Shown: one piece after another, positions 14,657 through 16,225 of the stretch
Position numbering within the stretch: position 1 is the first letter of the stretch
Layout: each line of letters opens with the position of its first letter
Assembly: GCA_030746295.1 (NCBI GenBank)
Contig: JASLMY010000104.1
Location: forward strand, 1-16,225
Source: Alphaproteobacteria bacterium
Lineage (GTDB): Bacteria > Pseudomonadota > Alphaproteobacteria > GCA-2731375
DNA: 16,225 nt
Direction: 5' to 3'
Notes under the pieces: generated by a model
Told to the model about the DNA's origin: nothing
The model's input: the letters and a program-made list of their open reading frames with translations, nothing else
The model's database searches: none
Translations under genes and position numbers: made by a program

Positions 14657-16225
14657 TTACCGGCTGGGCCTGGCCCGCAGCAGCCTCAGCGCATTCGTCA
14701 CCACCAGGAGAGAGGCGCCGACGTCGGCGGCGATGGCGCCCCAGAGGGTGGCGTAGCCGGTGAAAGTCAGGACCACGAAGACGGCTTTGACGCCGAGCGA
14801 GAAGACGACGTTCTGGCGGATGATCGAGAGTGTCCGCCTGGCGTGGTCGACGAGCCAGGGCAGCCGTGTCAGGTCGTCGGTCATGAGGGCGATGTCGGCG
14901 GTCTCGATGGCAGCGTCGCTGCCGATCGCACCCATGGCGATGCCGAAGCTGGCCCGCGCCATCGCCGGCGCATCGTTGACCCCGTCGCCGACCATCGCCA
15001 CGGTGCCGTAGCGTTCCACCAGGCGCTCGACCGCCGCCACCTTGTCCTCGGGCAGAAGCTCGGCATGGACCTCGTCGAGGCCGATCTCGGCCGCGATCGC
15101 CTGCGCGGTCGCCCGATTGTCGCCGGTCAGCATGATCAAGTGCTCGATGCCCCGGGCCCGTAGACGGGCGACACTCTCGCGGGCCTCGGGCCGCACCGTG
15201 TCGGCGACCGATACGAGGCCGCAGACATGGTCGTCGTTGCCGATCACGACGACCGTCTGGCCTTGGCGCTCCAGCGCTTCCGCCCGCGCGGTGATCTCGG
15301 GCGTCTCCTGGCCGCGTTCCAGGAGAAATCGGTGCGAGCCGAGCCAGAAGTCCTGGTCATGGAAACGGCCGGCGACGCCCTTGCCGGGCGCAATCTGCAA
15401 GTCCGCCGCCGGCGCCGCCTGGATGCCGCGGGCCTCCGCGAAGTCGAGGATCGCCCGGGCGAGCGGATGGGCGCTTCGCGCCTCCAGGGCCGCCGCCCGC
15501 TCCAGCAATTCGGCTTCGCTGTGGCCGTTCAAGGGCACGACGCCGGCGACCGCCGGTGCGCCTTGGCTCAAAGTTCCGGTCTTGTCGAAGGCGATCGCTT
15601 TCAGCCCGGCCGGCTGCTCGATATAGCTGCCGCCCTTGACGAGGACGCCCTGGCGCGCCGAGGCGGCCAGCGCCGAGACGATGCTGACCGGGGTCGAGAT
15701 CACCAAGGCGCAGGGACAGGCGATGACGAGCAGCACCAGGGCCCGGTAGAACCAGTCCGCCCAGGATGCATCCGCGACCAGCGGCGGCAGCAGGCAGACG
15801 GCGAGCGCCAGCAGGATGACGGCCGGCGTATAGATCCGGGCGAAGCGCTCGACCCATTGCTCGGCCCTGGCACGACGGCCGTGCGCCTCCTCGACCAGGC
15901 GGATGATCCGGGCCAGCCTCGTGTCCTCGGCCGCGTGCGTGCTTTCCACCTCCAGCGCGCCCTCGCCGTTGATCGTGCCGGCGTAGACGTCCGCGCCAAT
16001 TGCCTTCGCCACCGGCACGCTCTCGCCCGTGATCGGCGCCTGGTCGATGCTGCTGGCGCCGGCGACGATGCGACCGTCGAGCGGTACGCGCTCGCCCGGG
16101 CGGACGACGAAGTGGCTGCCGATCGCGACCTCCGCCGCCGGCAGGTCCTCTTCCGCGCCCGAGGCCCCTTTGACCCGCACCGTCGACGGCGCCAGGTCCA
16201 GGAGCGAGGCAATGGCCCGCCGGGC
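14657..16225 (-). CDS. zntA: P1B-type heavy-metal ATPase, Zn/Cd/Pb group (partial, N terminus beyond the window)
   Basis: The visible 522 residues are the C-terminal part of a metal-exporting P-type ATPase; the frame stays open to the right edge, so the gene starts outside. Seen in order: a linker ARRAIASLLDLAPST that precedes the actuator domain, PGERVPLDG, TGES (16030-16019), the metal-binding CPC of helix 6 (15718-15710) in the context IACPCALVISTPVS, the phosphorylation site DKTGTLS (Asp at 15586-15584), the SAHPLA motif, LTGDN and GDGVNDAPA. The last helices carry Lys in VKAVFVV and Asp in ADVGAS, as in the ZntA/CadA Zn/Cd/Pb group. The N-terminal metal-binding domain and first four helices are not visible. 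A GTG at 16180 could be mistaken for a start but lies inside the conserved region. No MerR or ArsR regulator gene is in view. Confidence 0.93.
   Translation of the reverse strand, partial: ARRAIASLLDLAPSTVRVKGASGAEEDLPAAEVAIGSHFVVRPGERVPLDGRIVAGASSIDQAPITGESVPVAKAIGADVYAGTINGEGALEVESTHAAEDTRLARIIRLVEEAHGRRARAEQWVERFARIYTPAVILLALAVCLLPPLVADASWADWFYRALVLLVIACPCALVISTPVSIVSALAASARQGVLVKGGSYIEQPAGLKAIAFDKTGTLSQGAPAVAGVVPLNGHSEAELLERAAALEARSAHPLARAILDFAEARGIQAAPAADLQIAPGKGVAGRFHDQDFWLGSHRFLLERGQETPEITARAEALERQGQTVVVIGNDDHVCGLVSVADTVRPEARESVARLRARGIEHLIMLTGDNRATAQAIAAEIGLDEVHAELLPEDKVAAVERLVERYGTVAMVGDGVNDAPAMARASFGIAMGAIGSDAAIETADIALMTDDLTRLPWLVDHARRTLSIIRQNVVFSLGVKAVFVVLTFTGYATLWGAIAADVGASLLVVTNALRLLRARPSR

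Noticed and set aside
14657..16180. GTG at 16180 as the start of the P-type ATPase
   Set aside because: The frame continues to the window edge and encodes the conserved linker that precedes the actuator domain, so the gene is simply cut by the window.

Overview
The window is a 16.2 kb piece of a high-GC bacterial chromosome. The composition, the codon use and the family flavours (a PAS_7-type sensor kinase, a hydantoinase B, an SLC13 carrier with RCK_C domains) suggest an alphaproteobacterium, perhaps of the Rhodospirillales/Kiloniellales type. That placement is inference; there is no rRNA or other marker gene. I see no tRNA, rRNA, CRISPR array, insertion sequence, integrase or phage gene. 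The only compositional shift is the AT-richer first ~110 bases.

Layout. Bases 197-4369 (+) hold an amidase, a MetX-like alpha/beta hydrolase, a GlcG/HbpS-family protein and a HutI-like amidohydrolase, closely spaced. Bases 4378-6802 (-) hold, in transcription order, an alpha/beta hydrolase, a three-helix membrane protein of 100 aa and a UroD/MtaA-family protein. Bases 6957-11932 (+) hold an alanine-racemase-family protein, a hydantoinase B, a PAS-PAS histidine kinase and a single-domain response regulator. Then come an SLC13/DASS carrier with two RCK_C domains (11937-13745, -), an SDR oxidoreductase (13883-14647, +) and the C-terminal two thirds of a Zn/Cd/Pb-type P1B ATPase that runs off the right edge (14657-16225, -).

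How the genes may work together. The left 10 kb is rich in enzymes that open five-membered cyclic amides or cleave C-N bonds: amidase, HutI-like amidohydrolase, hydantoinase B, plus a PLP racemase-like protein. This looks like accessory catabolism of a heterocyclic nitrogen compound. The enzymes are not the textbook versions. The HutI-like protein has lost the residues that bind imidazolonepropionate and has Asn at the expected metal-ligand Asp. The racemase-like protein lacks the catalytic Tyr and the PLP-contacting Arg. The hydantoinase B has no HyuA partner here. A new or altered pathway is therefore a fair hypothesis, but the substrate cannot be read from the sequence. The right part (sensor pair, carrier, dehydrogenase, metal pump) looks like ordinary transport, signalling and homeostasis.

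Genes are tightly packed. Three convergent pairs have stop codons only 4-9 bases apart, and promoters and operators can only be proposed in the short divergent gaps.
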